From: Thalassospira marina
GTDB taxonomy: Bacteria > Pseudomonadota > Alphaproteobacteria > Rhodospirillales > Thalassospiraceae
DNA length: 55,000 bases
Assembly (NCBI RefSeq): GCF_002844375.1
Contig: NZ_CP024199.1
Location: forward strand, 197,501 to 252,500
Direction of reading: 5' to 3'
The notes beneath the pieces were generated by a model. It worked only from the letters and a program-made list of their open reading frames with translations. It was not told where the DNA came from and did no database searches. The stretch's first letter is position 1, and the number at the start of each line of letters is the position of its first letter. Positions 38,458 through 47,855 of this stretch are shown in pieces. The position numbers were made by a program, and so were the translations under genes.

Positions 38458-39279
38458 TCAGGCAAAGCGGCGGAAAAGACCGCGTCTTTCCCGGCAGATC
38501 AGGGTTAAACCCGCCTGCCGTGCCAGATTGACCGCCGTTAATGTAGGGCCGGAAAGGGTGACAAGCCCGCCAATACCGCATTGCACGGTTTTGGTGACAA
38601 TTTCATAGGAACACCGGCTGGTCATAAGGATGAAACCACCGACCGGGTCGATATTTTGTCGGGCGATGGCACCCAAAACCTTATCAAGGGCGTTATGACG
38701 GCCGATATCCTCGCGCGCGAGCAGGATGTTGCCGCTGGCATCGGCAAAGGCGCTGGCATGAAGCAACCCGCCACCGGCCTTGTTGCGGCTTTGATAGTTT
38801 GGCAGGTCATCGATGGCGGCCAGCACCACATTTTGCGGCATGTTGCCGGGGGTAACCTTGCGCGGGGCCTCTGCCGGGATGGCTTCAAGCGATTGCACAC
38901 CGCATAACCCGCAGCCTGACCGGCCCTCAAGGGTGCGTTGCCGGTCGCTTAGCGCATCGACGCAGTCTTCGTCCAATTCCGCCTCGATCACGTAACCCCG
39001 CAGGGTAGCGCGAACATCCTGAATTCTGATTTGCGACATATCGTTGATGATGCCTTCGCTCAGGCAGAAGCCAGTCACGAAATCTTCCAGATCGTAAGGT
39101 GACGTCATCATCACGGCATGGGATTTGCCGTTAAAAACCAGTGCTGCGGGCACTTCGGGCTGTAGAAAAAGGGCGTCCGTACCGGCATCCTGATCAGTAA
39201 TGGCAACCGCAGGATCAAAGCTGCGATTGTCAAACATGTCATTGCTGCCAGTGGGCTTTGGGGCCGGGTTGGATGCCAT
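38458..39279 (-). CDS. fdhD: FdhD, formate dehydrogenase sulfurtransferase
   Basis: The 273-residue protein inserts sulfur on the molybdenum cofactor of formate dehydrogenase, taking it from a cysteine desulfurase. It has the CxxC motif in RSGCGLCGVQS (Cys 123 and 126), the central YDLEDFVTGFCLSEGII, and C-terminal motifs REDIGRHNALDKVLG and TSRCSYEIVTKTVQCGI. Length is normal. It is 26 bp downstream of fdsD and clearly belongs to the fds operon. A start at 39237 is possible; neither has a strong ribosome site. Confidence 0.95.
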   Translation of the reverse strand: MASNPAPKPTGSNDMFDNRSFDPAVAITDQDAGTDALFLQPEVPAALVFNGKSHAVMMTSPYDLEDFVTGFCLSEGIINDMSQIRIQDVRATLRGYVIEAELDEDCVDALSDRQRTLEGRSGCGLCGVQSLEAIPAEAPRKVTPGNMPQNVVLAAIDDLPNYQSRNKAGGGLLHASAFADASGNILLAREDIGRHNALDKVLGAIARQNIDPVGGFILMTSRCSYEIVTKTVQCGIGGLVTLSGPTLTAVNLARQAGLTLICRERRGLFRRFA

Positions 39280-39305
39280 TTTATAGTGCGCCAGTTTCGG
39301 GTTGA

Positions 39306-39530
39306 TCAGGCGGGTTCTTTGACCTTGCGAATGTGCGGGGCTGCCGCCAGCACCAGCGGATCAAGGCCGTCGCCGCCTTTTTCGATATGGGCAAAAAGCG
39401 CGCTTCGCATACGCGGTTCCCAAAAATCATTGATATGCCCGGAAATCCCCGGCACGGCGGTTTCAGCCGGTTGGGATTTGAAAAAGGTGGCAATCTGGTT
39501 GGCCATGTAAACGAGTTTTTCGGACTTCAT
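39306..39530 (-). CDS. fdsD: FdsD, formate dehydrogenase delta subunit
   Basis: The 74-residue protein has the FdsD signature LVYMANQIATFFKSQP, then HINDFWEPRMRSALF and a C-terminal DPLVLAAAPHIRKV. In soluble NAD-dependent formate dehydrogenases this small subunit supports assembly or activity and may help cofactor binding. ATG 39530 has GGAG upstream. It usually follows fdhD; here it precedes fdhD, a minor variation in order. It is separated from fdsA by 258 bp holding a hairpin. Confidence 0.92.
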   Translation of the reverse strand: MKSEKLVYMANQIATFFKSQPAETAVPGISGHINDFWEPRMRSALFAHIEKGGDGLDPLVLAAAPHIRKVKEPA

Positions 39531-39742
39531 GGGTGGTTTCTCCGGCCAGAAAGCGTTGGTTCAGCATATAAAATTTTGCAGGGTTTTTCAAAACCATCAT
39601 CTGCTTTTGTGCGCAGCAAAACTGGGCTCCCTTACGAAGGCCAGCGCGGTGGTGGTGGTTTTAACATACCTGCATCAACAGGGGTTGATTGGTGCGCCAT
39701 CGGGGCCGTTCAGCCCCGGTTCGACGGCCAATCAATGGTGTT

Positions 39743-39776
39743 TTGGCGGGGACCAGATGGTGTGGTCCCCGCCAAA
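39743..39776 (-). other. Strong hairpin between fdsA and fdsD
   Basis: TTGGCGGGGACCA and TGGTCCCCGCCAA form a 13-bp stem with a short loop just after the fdsA stop. No U-tract follows on the minus strand, so it could be an RNA-processing or stabilising element, or a partial terminator lowering fdsD-fdhD expression. Confidence 0.6.
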
Positions 39777-39788
39777 TTGGATCATGCC

Positions 39789-42668
39789 TTATTCGGCAGC
39801 GTCGATGGTGGGTAGAATGCGCCGGGACAGTTCTGCCTGGGCATCATATTCCACCTGCCATTCCGTTGGGCCGTTGGATGCCGAAACCTGCACCGCCGTT
39901 ACCTTGTATTCGGGGCAGTTGGTTGCCCAGTCGGTAAAGTCGGTGGTGATCACGTTGGCCTGCGTGCCCGGATGGTGGAAGGTGGTGTAAACAACACCCG
40001 GCGCCACACGATCGGTAATTTTGGTGCGTAGCGTGGTTTCACCCGAGCGTGATGCGAGACGGATCCAGTCACCATCACGAATGCCGCGCTGTTCGGCGTC
40101 ATGCGGATGGATTTCCAGAAGGTCTTCCTCGTGCCAGACGCTGTTTTGGGTGCGGCGTGTTTGCGCCCCCACATTATACTGGCTGAGGATGCGGCCCGTG
40201 GTAAGCAGCAGCGGGAAGCGCGGACCGGTTTTTTCGTCGGTCGCAACATATTCGGTGACAACGAATTTGCCCTTGCCGCGCACAAAGCCATCAATATGCA
40301 TGACCGGGGTGCCCAGCGGTGCCTTTTCGTTGCACGGCCACTGAACCGACCCTTCGCGTTCCAGCAGGTCGTATGTCACACCGGCAAAGCTGGGGGTCGT
40401 GGCGGCGATTTCGTCCATCACCTGTGACGGGTGGGTATAGTTCCAGTCCAGCCCCATTGCCTTGGCAAGGTTTTGCGTCACTTCCCAGTCGGCATAGCCG
40501 TTTTTCGGCTTCATCACGCGGCGAACGCGGTTAATGCGGCGTTCGGCATTGGTGAATGTGCCGTCTTTTTCCAGGAAGGTCGAACCGGGCAAAAACACAT
40601 GCGCGTAATTTGCCGTTTCGTTCAAAAACAGGTCATGAACGACAACGCATTCCATTGCGGCAAGGCCGGCGGCAACATGTTTGGTGTCCGGGTCGGACTG
40701 CAAAATGTCTTCGCCCTGAATGTAAATGCCCCGGAATGTGCCATCAACGGCAGCATCGAGCATGTTGGGAATGCGCAATCCCGGCTCGTCATTGAGTTTG
40801 ACACCCCACAATTTTTCAAAAATGTCGCGGGTGCCATCATCGCTGATATGGCGGTAGCCGGGCAGTTCATGGGGGAAGGACCCCATATCGCATGAACCCT
40901 GCACGTTGTTCTGGCCACGCAGCGGGTTCACACCCACGCCGGGACGGCCGATATTGCCCGTTGCCATTGCCAGGTTGGCAATCGCCATAACCGTGGTTGA
41001 TCCCTGGCTATGTTCGGTAACGCCAAGGCCGTAATAGATCGCGCCATTGCCGCCGGTGGCAAAAATGCGCGCAGCCTTGCGAATTTCATCAGCCGGGACA
41101 CCGGAAATCTTTTCGACTTCTTCGGGGCTGTTTTTGGCATCGGCAACAAAGGCTGCCCAGTCTTCAAACTCGGACCAGTCGCACTTTTCGCGAATGAAGG
41201 CTTCGTCATACAGGTCTTCGGTGACAATGACATGGGCCAGTGCCGAAAGAACCGCAACGTTGCTGCCCGGGCGCAGCGGCAGGTGAGCTGCTGCCTGAAT
41301 GTGCGGGGAGCGCACAAGGTCAATCCGGCGCGGGTCAATGACGATAAGCTGGGCACCAGCGCGCAGACGTTTTTTCAGGCGCGATGCAAAAACCGGGTGG
41401 CCGTCTGTCGGGTTGGCACCGATCAGAATGACAACATCGGTTTGTTCGACACTGTCAAAATCCTGGGTGCCGGCCGAGGTGCCAAAGGTGGTTTTCAGGC
41501 CATAGCCCGTGGGTGAATGGCAAACACGCGCACAGGTATCGACATTGTTATTGCCAAAACCGGCACGGATCAGTTTTTGCACCAGGAAAGTTTCTTCGTT
41601 GGTGCAACGCGATGACGTGATGCCGCCAATCGATTCCTTGCCATATTGCGACTGGATGCTGCGGAATTTATTGGCCGTATAGGTCAGGGCCTCTTCCCAC
41701 GAAACTTCGCGCCAGGGATCGTTGATGTTATCGCGGATCATCGGTTTGAGGATGCGGTCCTTGTGGCTGGCATAGCCATAGGCAAACCGGCCCTTAACAC
41801 AGCTATGGCCACGGTTGGCCTTGCCATCCTTGTAGGGGACCATGCGCACCAGTTCATCGCCGCGCATTTCCGCCTTGAACGAACAACCCACCCCGCAATA
41901 GGCACAGGTGGTAACAACCGAATGTTCCGGCTGGCCAATTTCGATAACCGATTTTTCCTGCAACGTGGCCGTCGGGCAAGCCTGGACACAGGCCCCGCAG
42001 GACACACATTCGGAGGACAGGAAATCTTCGTGCATGCCAGGTGACACGCGCGATTCAAAACCACGGCCTTCAATTGTTAGGGCAAACGTACCCTGGACTT
42101 CTTCGCAGGCACGCACACAACGCGAACAGACAATGCACTTGCTGGGGTCATAGGTGAAATACGGGTTGCTTTCATCCTTGGCCATATAGCGCGGGTTTTC
42201 TTCGCCGTTCTGACGGGCTTTGACGTGGTTTTCACCTTCGTAGCCATAACGCACATCACGCAGGCCAACGGCACCGGCCATGTCCTGCAATTCGCAATCG
42301 CCATTGGCCGCACAGGTCAAACAATCCAGCGGGTGGTCGGAAATATAAAGTTCCATCACCCCGCGACGCAGCTTTTTTAACCGGTCATTCTGGGTATGCA
42401 CAACCATGCCATCTGTTGCCGGGGTGGTGCAGGATGACGGTGTGCCACGGCGGCCTTCAATTTCAACCAGGCACAGGCGGCACGACCCAAAGGCATCAAC
42501 CATGTCGGTTGCGCACAGTTTGGGAATTTCAATGCCAGCCTCCATCGAGGCGCGCATGACAGACGTGCCTTCGGGCACGGTAACGTCAAAACCGTCAATA
42601 TTCAGGGTAACGGTTTTTTCGGACTTAACGGCAGGCGTTCCGTAATCAATCTCTGAAACCAGGGACAT
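39789..42668 (-). CDS. fdsA: FdsA, catalytic subunit of NAD-dependent formate dehydrogenase
   Basis: The 959-residue molybdoenzyme oxidises formate to CO2. In order it has a 2Fe-2S ferredoxin domain (LCATDMVDAFGSCRLCLVEI), a His-Cys cluster (HPLDCLTCAANGDCELQ), two 4Fe-4S sites (CIVCSRCVRACEEVQG, CVSCGACVQACPT), the N-terminal 4Fe-4S of the catalytic part (CAYCGVGCSF), and the bis-MGD domains. The active-site Cys lies in CARVCHSPTGYGL and the cofactor-binding C-terminal domain starts near LLLTTGRILSQYNVG. Electrons pass to FdsB and NAD. ATG 42668 has GCGGAG upstream, inside the end of fdsB, so the two are coupled. Length matches known FdsA (about 960). Confidence 0.96.
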   Translation of the reverse strand: MSLVSEIDYGTPAVKSEKTVTLNIDGFDVTVPEGTSVMRASMEAGIEIPKLCATDMVDAFGSCRLCLVEIEGRRGTPSSCTTPATDGMVVHTQNDRLKKLRRGVMELYISDHPLDCLTCAANGDCELQDMAGAVGLRDVRYGYEGENHVKARQNGEENPRYMAKDESNPYFTYDPSKCIVCSRCVRACEEVQGTFALTIEGRGFESRVSPGMHEDFLSSECVSCGACVQACPTATLQEKSVIEIGQPEHSVVTTCAYCGVGCSFKAEMRGDELVRMVPYKDGKANRGHSCVKGRFAYGYASHKDRILKPMIRDNINDPWREVSWEEALTYTANKFRSIQSQYGKESIGGITSSRCTNEETFLVQKLIRAGFGNNNVDTCARVCHSPTGYGLKTTFGTSAGTQDFDSVEQTDVVILIGANPTDGHPVFASRLKKRLRAGAQLIVIDPRRIDLVRSPHIQAAAHLPLRPGSNVAVLSALAHVIVTEDLYDEAFIREKCDWSEFEDWAAFVADAKNSPEEVEKISGVPADEIRKAARIFATGGNGAIYYGLGVTEHSQGSTTVMAIANLAMATGNIGRPGVGVNPLRGQNNVQGSCDMGSFPHELPGYRHISDDGTRDIFEKLWGVKLNDEPGLRIPNMLDAAVDGTFRGIYIQGEDILQSDPDTKHVAAGLAAMECVVVHDLFLNETANYAHVFLPGSTFLEKDGTFTNAERRINRVRRVMKPKNGYADWEVTQNLAKAMGLDWNYTHPSQVMDEIAATTPSFAGVTYDLLEREGSVQWPCNEKAPLGTPVMHIDGFVRGKGKFVVTEYVATDEKTGPRFPLLLTTGRILSQYNVGAQTRRTQNSVWHEEDLLEIHPHDAEQRGIRDGDWIRLASRSGETTLRTKITDRVAPGVVYTTFHHPGTQANVITTDFTDWATNCPEYKVTAVQVSASNGPTEWQVEYDAQAELSRRILPTIDAAE

Positions 42669-42672
42669 TTTC

Positions 42673-44229
42673 TTACTCCGCTGCAATATCAAGCGCGCGT
42701 GGCTTGAAATCTTCGGGGAAGTGGGTCAGCGCACTTAAAACCGGATAGGGGGTAAACCCGCCCAATGCGCAAAGGGAGCCGAACTTCATCGTGTCGCACA
42801 AATCGTGCAATAGCTCGATCTGGGCTTCGGGTTCTTCGCCCTTGGCAATTTTATCAACGGTTTCAACGCCACGAACGGCACCAATGCGGCACGGCGTACA
42901 TTTGCCACAGCTTTCGATGGCGCAAAATTCCATCGCAAACCGGGCCTGTTTCATCAGATCCACGGTATCGTCAAAAACGACGATACCGGCATGGCCGATC
43001 AGGCCGTCACGCTTGGCAAATTCTTCGTAATCAAAGGGCGTATCAAACAGATCCCGCGGGAAATAGGCCCCCAAAGGCCCGCCCACCTGCACGGCCCGTA
43101 CCGGGCGGCCCGTTGCCGTACCGCCACCAATGTCATCAACCAGTTCACCCAGCGTCAGGCCAAAGGCGGTTTCAAAAAGGCCACCATGGCGGATATTGCC
43201 AGCAAGCTGGATGGGAATTGTACCACGGGAATGGCCCATGCCAAAATCACGGTAAAATTCAGCACCCTTGTCCATGATGATGGGAACAGATGCCAGCGAC
43301 AGCACATTGTTTACAACTGTCGGCCGGCCAAGGAATCCTTCAAGCGCCGGAAGCGGCGGTTTGGCCCGCACAATGCCACGTTTGCCTTCCAGGCTGTTCA
43401 GAAGCGATGTTTCCTCGCCGCAAACATAGGCGCCCGCACCGGTGCGAACTTCCATGTCGAAATCATATTCCGACCCCAGGATGTTTTTACCAAGGATACC
43501 GGCTGCGCGCGCAACCTTGACGGCCTCTTCCATGATGCGGATGGCATCGGGATATTCCGAACGGGTATAAAGATATCCCTTGGTCGCGCCCGTTGCGATC
43601 CCGGCAATGATCATGCCTTCGATCAGAACAAACGGTTCGCCTTCCATGATCATGCGATCGGCAAAGGTGCCGCTGTCGCCTTCGTCGGCATTGCAGACGA
43701 TGTATTTCTGGTCGGCCTTGGCGCCCAGAACGGTATTCCATTTCACCCCGGTCGGGAAACCGGCACCGCCACGACCGCGCAGGCCGCTATCGGTAACCTG
43801 TTTGACGATCTCGGCCGGTTTCATTTTCAGGGCCTTGTCCAGCCCGGCGAAACCTTCATAGGCGCGGTAATCCTCAACCGATAGCGGATCAATGATGCCG
43901 CACCGGGCAAAGGTCAGGCGTGTCTGTTTTTTCAGAAACGGGATTTCCTCGGTGGCGCCAAGGGCCAGGTCGTGGCTGGCGCCGGTCATAAAACCGGCAT
44001 CAAACAGGCTGGCAACATCATCGGGTGTGACCGGGCCATAGGCAAAACGCCCATTTGCGGTTTCGACCTCGATCATGGGTTCCAGCCAGTACATCCCGCG
44101 CGACCCGTTGCGCACCAGTTTGGCATCAAGCCCGCGTTTGGCGATTTCGCCCGAAACGGTGCTGGCAACGTCATCCGCGCCAAGGGCAATGGCCCCGGAA
44201 TCCAGCGGTACATAAATTTTAACGGTCAT
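42673..44229 (-). CDS. fdsB: FdsB, NAD- and FMN-binding subunit of formate dehydrogenase
   Basis: The 518-residue protein resembles NuoF with a thioredoxin-like N-terminal extension. It has the NADH/FMN-binding GLRGRGGAGFPTGVKWNTVL, CNADEGDSGTFADRMIMEGE, the SLBB domain, and the 4Fe-4S-binding SCGKCTPCRIGAVRG. It passes electrons from FdsA to NAD. The start overlaps the fdsG stop by four bases (ATGA). Confidence 0.96.
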   Translation of the reverse strand: MTVKIYVPLDSGAIALGADDVASTVSGEIAKRGLDAKLVRNGSRGMYWLEPMIEVETANGRFAYGPVTPDDVASLFDAGFMTGASHDLALGATEEIPFLKKQTRLTFARCGIIDPLSVEDYRAYEGFAGLDKALKMKPAEIVKQVTDSGLRGRGGAGFPTGVKWNTVLGAKADQKYIVCNADEGDSGTFADRMIMEGEPFVLIEGMIIAGIATGATKGYLYTRSEYPDAIRIMEEAVKVARAAGILGKNILGSEYDFDMEVRTGAGAYVCGEETSLLNSLEGKRGIVRAKPPLPALEGFLGRPTVVNNVLSLASVPIIMDKGAEFYRDFGMGHSRGTIPIQLAGNIRHGGLFETAFGLTLGELVDDIGGGTATGRPVRAVQVGGPLGAYFPRDLFDTPFDYEEFAKRDGLIGHAGIVVFDDTVDLMKQARFAMEFCAIESCGKCTPCRIGAVRGVETVDKIAKGEEPEAQIELLHDLCDTMKFGSLCALGGFTPYPVLSALTHFPEDFKPRALDIAAE

Positions 44230-44705
44230 GACCGTGCCTCCTTGATCAGGGTATCAAGGCGCTTTTCATCCACCCGGCCGACCAGTTTTTCATCCATCAG
44301 GGCGGCCGGTGCGCAGGCGCACAGGCCCAGGCAATAGACCGGCTCAAGGGTGATGGCATCGTCGCTGGTGGTTTCGTGCCAGTCGACTTTCAGCGCGCGT
44401 TTGGCATGGTCTGCCACCCGGTCTGCGCCCATGGACTGGCAGGCTTCCGCCCGGCAGATTTTCAGGACATGGCGTCCCGGGTGCTCTTCACGGAAATCAT
44501 GGTAAAAACTTGCCACGCCATGAACTTCCGCCCGGCTTAAATTCAGGCGGTTGGCAATGATCTGCAGGGCAGGTTGCGGCACAAAGCCGAATTCCTTCTG
44601 CACATCATGCAAAATTGGCAATAGCGGTCCTTCCAGCTCGGCGCAGGCATCAACGATGGCACCGACCCGGGCGGACATTTCCTCGGTCGAAACAGATAAA
44701 GACAT
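44226..44705 (-). CDS. fdsG: FdsG, 2Fe-2S subunit of formate dehydrogenase
   Basis: The 159-residue NuoE-like protein has a helical N-terminus (GPLLPILHDVQKEFGFVPQP) and a thioredoxin-like 2Fe-2S domain with four ligand Cys: CRAEACQSMG and CLGLCACAPA. It is the first structural gene of the operon, 102 bp downstream of the LysR gene. A LysR-type inverted repeat lies upstream of its ATG. Confidence 0.96.
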   Translation of the reverse strand: MSLSVSTEEMSARVGAIVDACAELEGPLLPILHDVQKEFGFVPQPALQIIANRLNLSRAEVHGVASFYHDFREEHPGRHVLKICRAEACQSMGADRVADHAKRALKVDWHETTSDDAITLEPVYCLGLCACAPAALMDEKLVGRVDEKRLDTLIKEARS

Positions 44706-44792
44706 GCAGCCTCTCTCACAAAGCAGTCTTTGTTTATTTTTTCCAGTGTCGGCAAAACCGTCACTGCGTTCAATAGAGCGTTCCCGTTACGC

Positions 44793-44809
44793 GATAGCAA
44801 AAGCCTATC
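44793..44809. promoter_or_regulatory. LysR-type inverted repeat upstream of fdsG
   Basis: GATAG-N7-CTATC, which contains T-N11-A, lies about 90-105 bp before the fdsG ATG and overlaps the end of the LysR gene. This is the right form and place for an FdsR operator; binding is inferred. Confidence 0.55.
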
Positions 44810-45704
44810 AATTAGTTTGCTGCATTGCAGCAATGCGCGTGGCTTCCTTGATCAGGGCGGCAATCACCGGTGTTTGCGGCTCGCGGCTGGCGGTAATCAG
44901 GCCAACCTGGTGGCGGGCATCGGGGCTGGTGATCGGAATGGCGCGAATGCGGTCAGGCAGGCCGAAAGTCTCGATCATTTTTTCCGGCATGATGCTGGCC
45001 CAGTTCCCGGTCTGGACATGGGAAAACAGCGCAATCATCGAATCGGATACCAGTGTTGGTTTGGCTTCCACCCCGGCTTCGGCCAGGTGGCTGTCGATGA
45101 TACGGCGGTTTTGCATATCGGGCGTTAACAGGCACAATGGCAGTTTCGCAGCATCCTGCCAGCTGATCGAACTGCCATTGCAGTAATCCGCATTGACCGA
45201 GCTGACCAGAAGATAGCGTTCATCATAAAGCGGCACCTTGGTCACGCGGCCCAGTGGTTCGTTATCAAGGTAGGTGATACCCGCATCGATCTCGAGATTT
45301 TCCAGAAGGGTGCGAATTTCGCCCGAAGTGCGCGATAAAACCGAAAAGGTAATGTCGGGGTGTTTTTCACGAAAGGGCGTTGTCAGTTCCTGCACCATGG
45401 CAAGGGCGGTAGGGATAACGGCAATTTTCACCTTGCCGGTCAGGCCCAGTCGCATGGCGCGCATTTCATCGCGCATGGAACGGGCACTGCCAACAATATG
45501 GCGCGCCCAGTCCAGAACCCGTTCGCCTTCCAGGGTCAGCCCCTGAAACCGTGATCCGCGCCGCACCAGCATGACGCCCAACTGTTCTTCCAGTTGCCGA
45601 ATGGCACTTGAAAGGGTGGGCTGGGTTACGCCGCATTCTTCGGCGGCGTGGCCGAAATGCTGCTCGCGGGCGAGCACCATAAACATTTCCAGTTTGTCGA
45701 TCAT
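44808..45704 (-). CDS. LysR-family regulator of the fds operon (FdsR-like)
   Basis: The 298-residue protein has the N-terminal HTH (LEMFMVLAREQHFGHAAEEC, GVTQPTLSSAIRQLEEQLGV, then LVRRGSRFQGLTLEGERVLD) and a two-lobed effector domain from about residue 92. LysR proteins adjacent to fdsG (FdsR) are known in formate users, where they respond to formate. Here it is on the same strand directly upstream of fdsG rather than divergent. ATG 45704 follows GGGGCAAG. The effector is inferred from context. Confidence 0.88.
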   Translation of the reverse strand: MIDKLEMFMVLAREQHFGHAAEECGVTQPTLSSAIRQLEEQLGVMLVRRGSRFQGLTLEGERVLDWARHIVGSARSMRDEMRAMRLGLTGKVKIAVIPTALAMVQELTTPFREKHPDITFSVLSRTSGEIRTLLENLEIDAGITYLDNEPLGRVTKVPLYDERYLLVSSVNADYCNGSSISWQDAAKLPLCLLTPDMQNRRIIDSHLAEAGVEAKPTLVSDSMIALFSHVQTGNWASIMPEKMIETFGLPDRIRAIPITSPDARHQVGLITASREPQTPVIAALIKEATRIAAMQQTN

Positions 45705-45860
45705 TCTTGCCCCGTCCCGGTCATGGTGTGATGCCGGTCCGTTTAAGGTGGTTTTGTTGCAGGCAGGTTAACCGATTTGGGGCGGATACCTGCAACAAAA
45801 CCTTTCCCGTCATGTGGGTATTATTCGTGCAAGCGCACAAATCACCCGCAATGACGAAAT

Positions 45861-45882
45861 GCAGCACCCGGCGGGGTGCTGC
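45861..45882 (-). terminator. Hairpin terminator after the OFA transporter gene
   Basis: GCAGCACCC / GGGGTGCTGC forms a nine- to ten-bp stem with a tight loop, 14 bp past the transporter stop. The T-tract is weak (ATTTC), so termination may be partial. Confidence 0.6.
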
Positions 45883-45895
45883 AATCCGGGGTGGA

Positions 45896-47644
45896 TCAGG
45901 CCTTTGATGCCTGGGCTGCGGCACGGGCTTCGTCTGCGTCGAAATCCGTATTGCCAGCGGTTTCCATGTAATGTTTGTCATGGATCGGCTTGACCAGGGC
46001 ATTGGCAATCAGGCCAACAACCAGCAGGCCCGCCATGGCATACATGGTGGTGTTGTAAAGGCTTGGTGTCGGGTCAACCGTGCCCGCCGGGGCAATTTCC
46101 ATCAACCGGGCGATGGTCACGGTTTTGGCGGCAACAAGCTGGTCGATCTGTTCGATGCCAGCGCCGAATTTCTGCTGGAAGGCAGTGGCGTCAACCTTGC
46201 TGGCCAGTTCGGTGATGGAATTGTTCACCGATGCCTGGCGCAGTTCGGTAATGGCAAGCGGGCCAAGAACGCCAGCCGTGCTCCATGCGGTCAGCAGGCG
46301 ACCATGGATGCCACCAACATATTTGGTGCCGAAAATATCGGCCAGATATGCCGGAATGGTGGCAAAGCCCCCACCATACATGGTGAAGATGATCATGGTT
46401 GCAGCATAGAACATGATCAGCCAGGTCACTGCCGGGTTAACACTGACCTGTGCGGCAGCATACGGGATCGACAGATACAGAACGATGCCAAGGATAAAGA
46501 AGCAGAAATAGGTGTTTTTGCGGCCGATATAGTCGGAAATGGAGGCCCAGAAGAAACGGCCACACATGTTAAAGACCGAAATCATGAACACATAGGTTGC
46601 CGCAAAGGCCGAATTCACGACCATCGGCAGGGTTGATCCGAAAATTTCCGACATCATGGTTTTGGCAACGCCAATCACGCCGATGCCCGCCGTCACGTTA
46701 AAGCACAGAACAATCCACAGCAGGTAGAACTGCGGGGTTTTCAGGGCCTGGTCGATATGGACGTTTTTATGCGTGATCATGCGTTTGGATGCGGCATCTT
46801 CGGTCGGCGGGGTCCAGCCAGCCGGCAGCCAGCCTTCACGCGGCACACGATACGAGAACGATGCAATGATCATGACGATGAAATAGGCAATGCCCAGCGT
46901 GAAGAAGGTCGCGGCAGCGCCGGTATTGCCGGTGCCAACAACATAAACGCCTTCCTGCAGCGGAACCGGCGCAGAGGCCACTTGTGCTGCACCTGCAACC
47001 ACGACTTCAACCATCTGGCCGCCAACTTCGGCCATGCGTTTGCCGCCTTCGGTAACCAGATTAACGGCACCCTCGGCACCCAGATAATCCGGTGCCTTAT
47101 AGAAAAACGACAGCAGCGATTCCTTGATCGGCGTTGCGATCATTGCGCCGCCGCCAAAGCCCATAATCGCCATGCCGGTTGCCATGCCGCGACGGTCAGG
47201 GAACCATCGGATCAGGGTGGAAACCGGTGAAACGTAACCAAGGCCAAGGCCACAGCCGCCAATCGCGCCATAACCCAGATAAACCAGCCAGAGCTGATGC
47301 GTCATGATGCCCAGGCCGCCGATGATGAAACCACCACCCCAGCAGAATGCTGCAACAACGCCAACCATGCGCGGGCCGACTTCTTCAAGCCACTTGCCGC
47401 CAAATGCCGCAGCCAGGCCCAGAAACACGATGGCAACCGAGAAAATCCAGACAACGGATTTCAGGCCCCAGTCCCCCGACGAGGCCGCAACCACGCCAAA
47501 TTCCTTGATCAGGGGCGGGTTGAAAATGCTCCATGCGTAAACGGAGCCAATGCACAAATGAATCGCGATGGATGCTGGCGGAACTTTCCAGCGGTTGAAA
47601 TCGTCATGCGCGACGATATGTTCCTTTTTCAGGCTGTCAAACAT
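45896..47644 (-). CDS. OFA-family MFS transporter (oxalate/formate antiporter type)
   Basis: The 582-residue, roughly twelve-helix MFS protein has OFA signatures: PPASIAIHLCIGSVYAWSIF near the N-terminus, GYGAIGGCGLGLGYVSPVST, then WFPDRRGMATGMAIMGFGGG. The second half has MISVFNMCGRFFWASISDYI and MYGGGFATIPAYLADIFGTK. The central loop and C-terminus are longer than in classic OxlT (about 420 residues). The family exchanges oxalate, formate or other monocarboxylates. Its position beside fds genes suggests formate uptake. ATG 47644 follows a strong GGGAGG. Upstream are a consensus sigma-54 promoter and two palindromes, so expression is probably controlled by an enhancer-binding activator. Confidence 0.9.
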   Translation of the reverse strand: MFDSLKKEHIVAHDDFNRWKVPPASIAIHLCIGSVYAWSIFNPPLIKEFGVVAASSGDWGLKSVVWIFSVAIVFLGLAAAFGGKWLEEVGPRMVGVVAAFCWGGGFIIGGLGIMTHQLWLVYLGYGAIGGCGLGLGYVSPVSTLIRWFPDRRGMATGMAIMGFGGGAMIATPIKESLLSFFYKAPDYLGAEGAVNLVTEGGKRMAEVGGQMVEVVVAGAAQVASAPVPLQEGVYVVGTGNTGAAATFFTLGIAYFIVMIIASFSYRVPREGWLPAGWTPPTEDAASKRMITHKNVHIDQALKTPQFYLLWIVLCFNVTAGIGVIGVAKTMMSEIFGSTLPMVVNSAFAATYVFMISVFNMCGRFFWASISDYIGRKNTYFCFFILGIVLYLSIPYAAAQVSVNPAVTWLIMFYAATMIIFTMYGGGFATIPAYLADIFGTKYVGGIHGRLLTAWSTAGVLGPLAITELRQASVNNSITELASKVDATAFQQKFGAGIEQIDQLVAAKTVTIARLMEIAPAGTVDPTPSLYNTTMYAMAGLLVVGLIANALVKPIHDKHYMETAGNTDFDADEARAAAQASKA

Positions 47645-47721
47645 TCAGGTTTTCCTCCCGGTATTCTGTTTTTTCAGGCCCCGATGGGACCCGTCCGTGA
47701 TTGCCCGGAGCCCCCATCTCC

Positions 47722-47736
47722 GCAAATCCCGTGCCA
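47722..47736 (-). promoter_or_regulatory. Sigma-54 (-24/-12) promoter of the OFA transporter
   Basis: On the minus strand the sequence reads TGGCAC-GGGAT-TTGC, an exact match to the RpoN consensus TGGCAC-N5-TTGC. Transcription would start near 47711, leaving a leader of about 67 bases with a good ribosome site before ATG 47644. Confidence 0.85.
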
Positions 47737-47813
47737 TTTGCCGCAATGGCAGGGATTTGGCGGTGTTGTTGGAAAGGTTCTGATTGTTTTTCTCTATCGT
47801 GCGATTGGCGTGT

Positions 47814-47826
47814 GGACAAAATGTCC
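47814..47826. promoter_or_regulatory. Proximal upstream activating palindrome GGACAAAATGTCC
   Basis: Arms GGACA and TGTCC flank AAA. It is centred about 109 bp upstream of the predicted sigma-54 start site, a usual distance for an NtrC-type activator. A second copy in reverse orientation lies 42 bp further upstream. Confidence 0.75.
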
Positions 47827-47855
47827 AACTATTTTTGAAATATGACCGGGTGACG

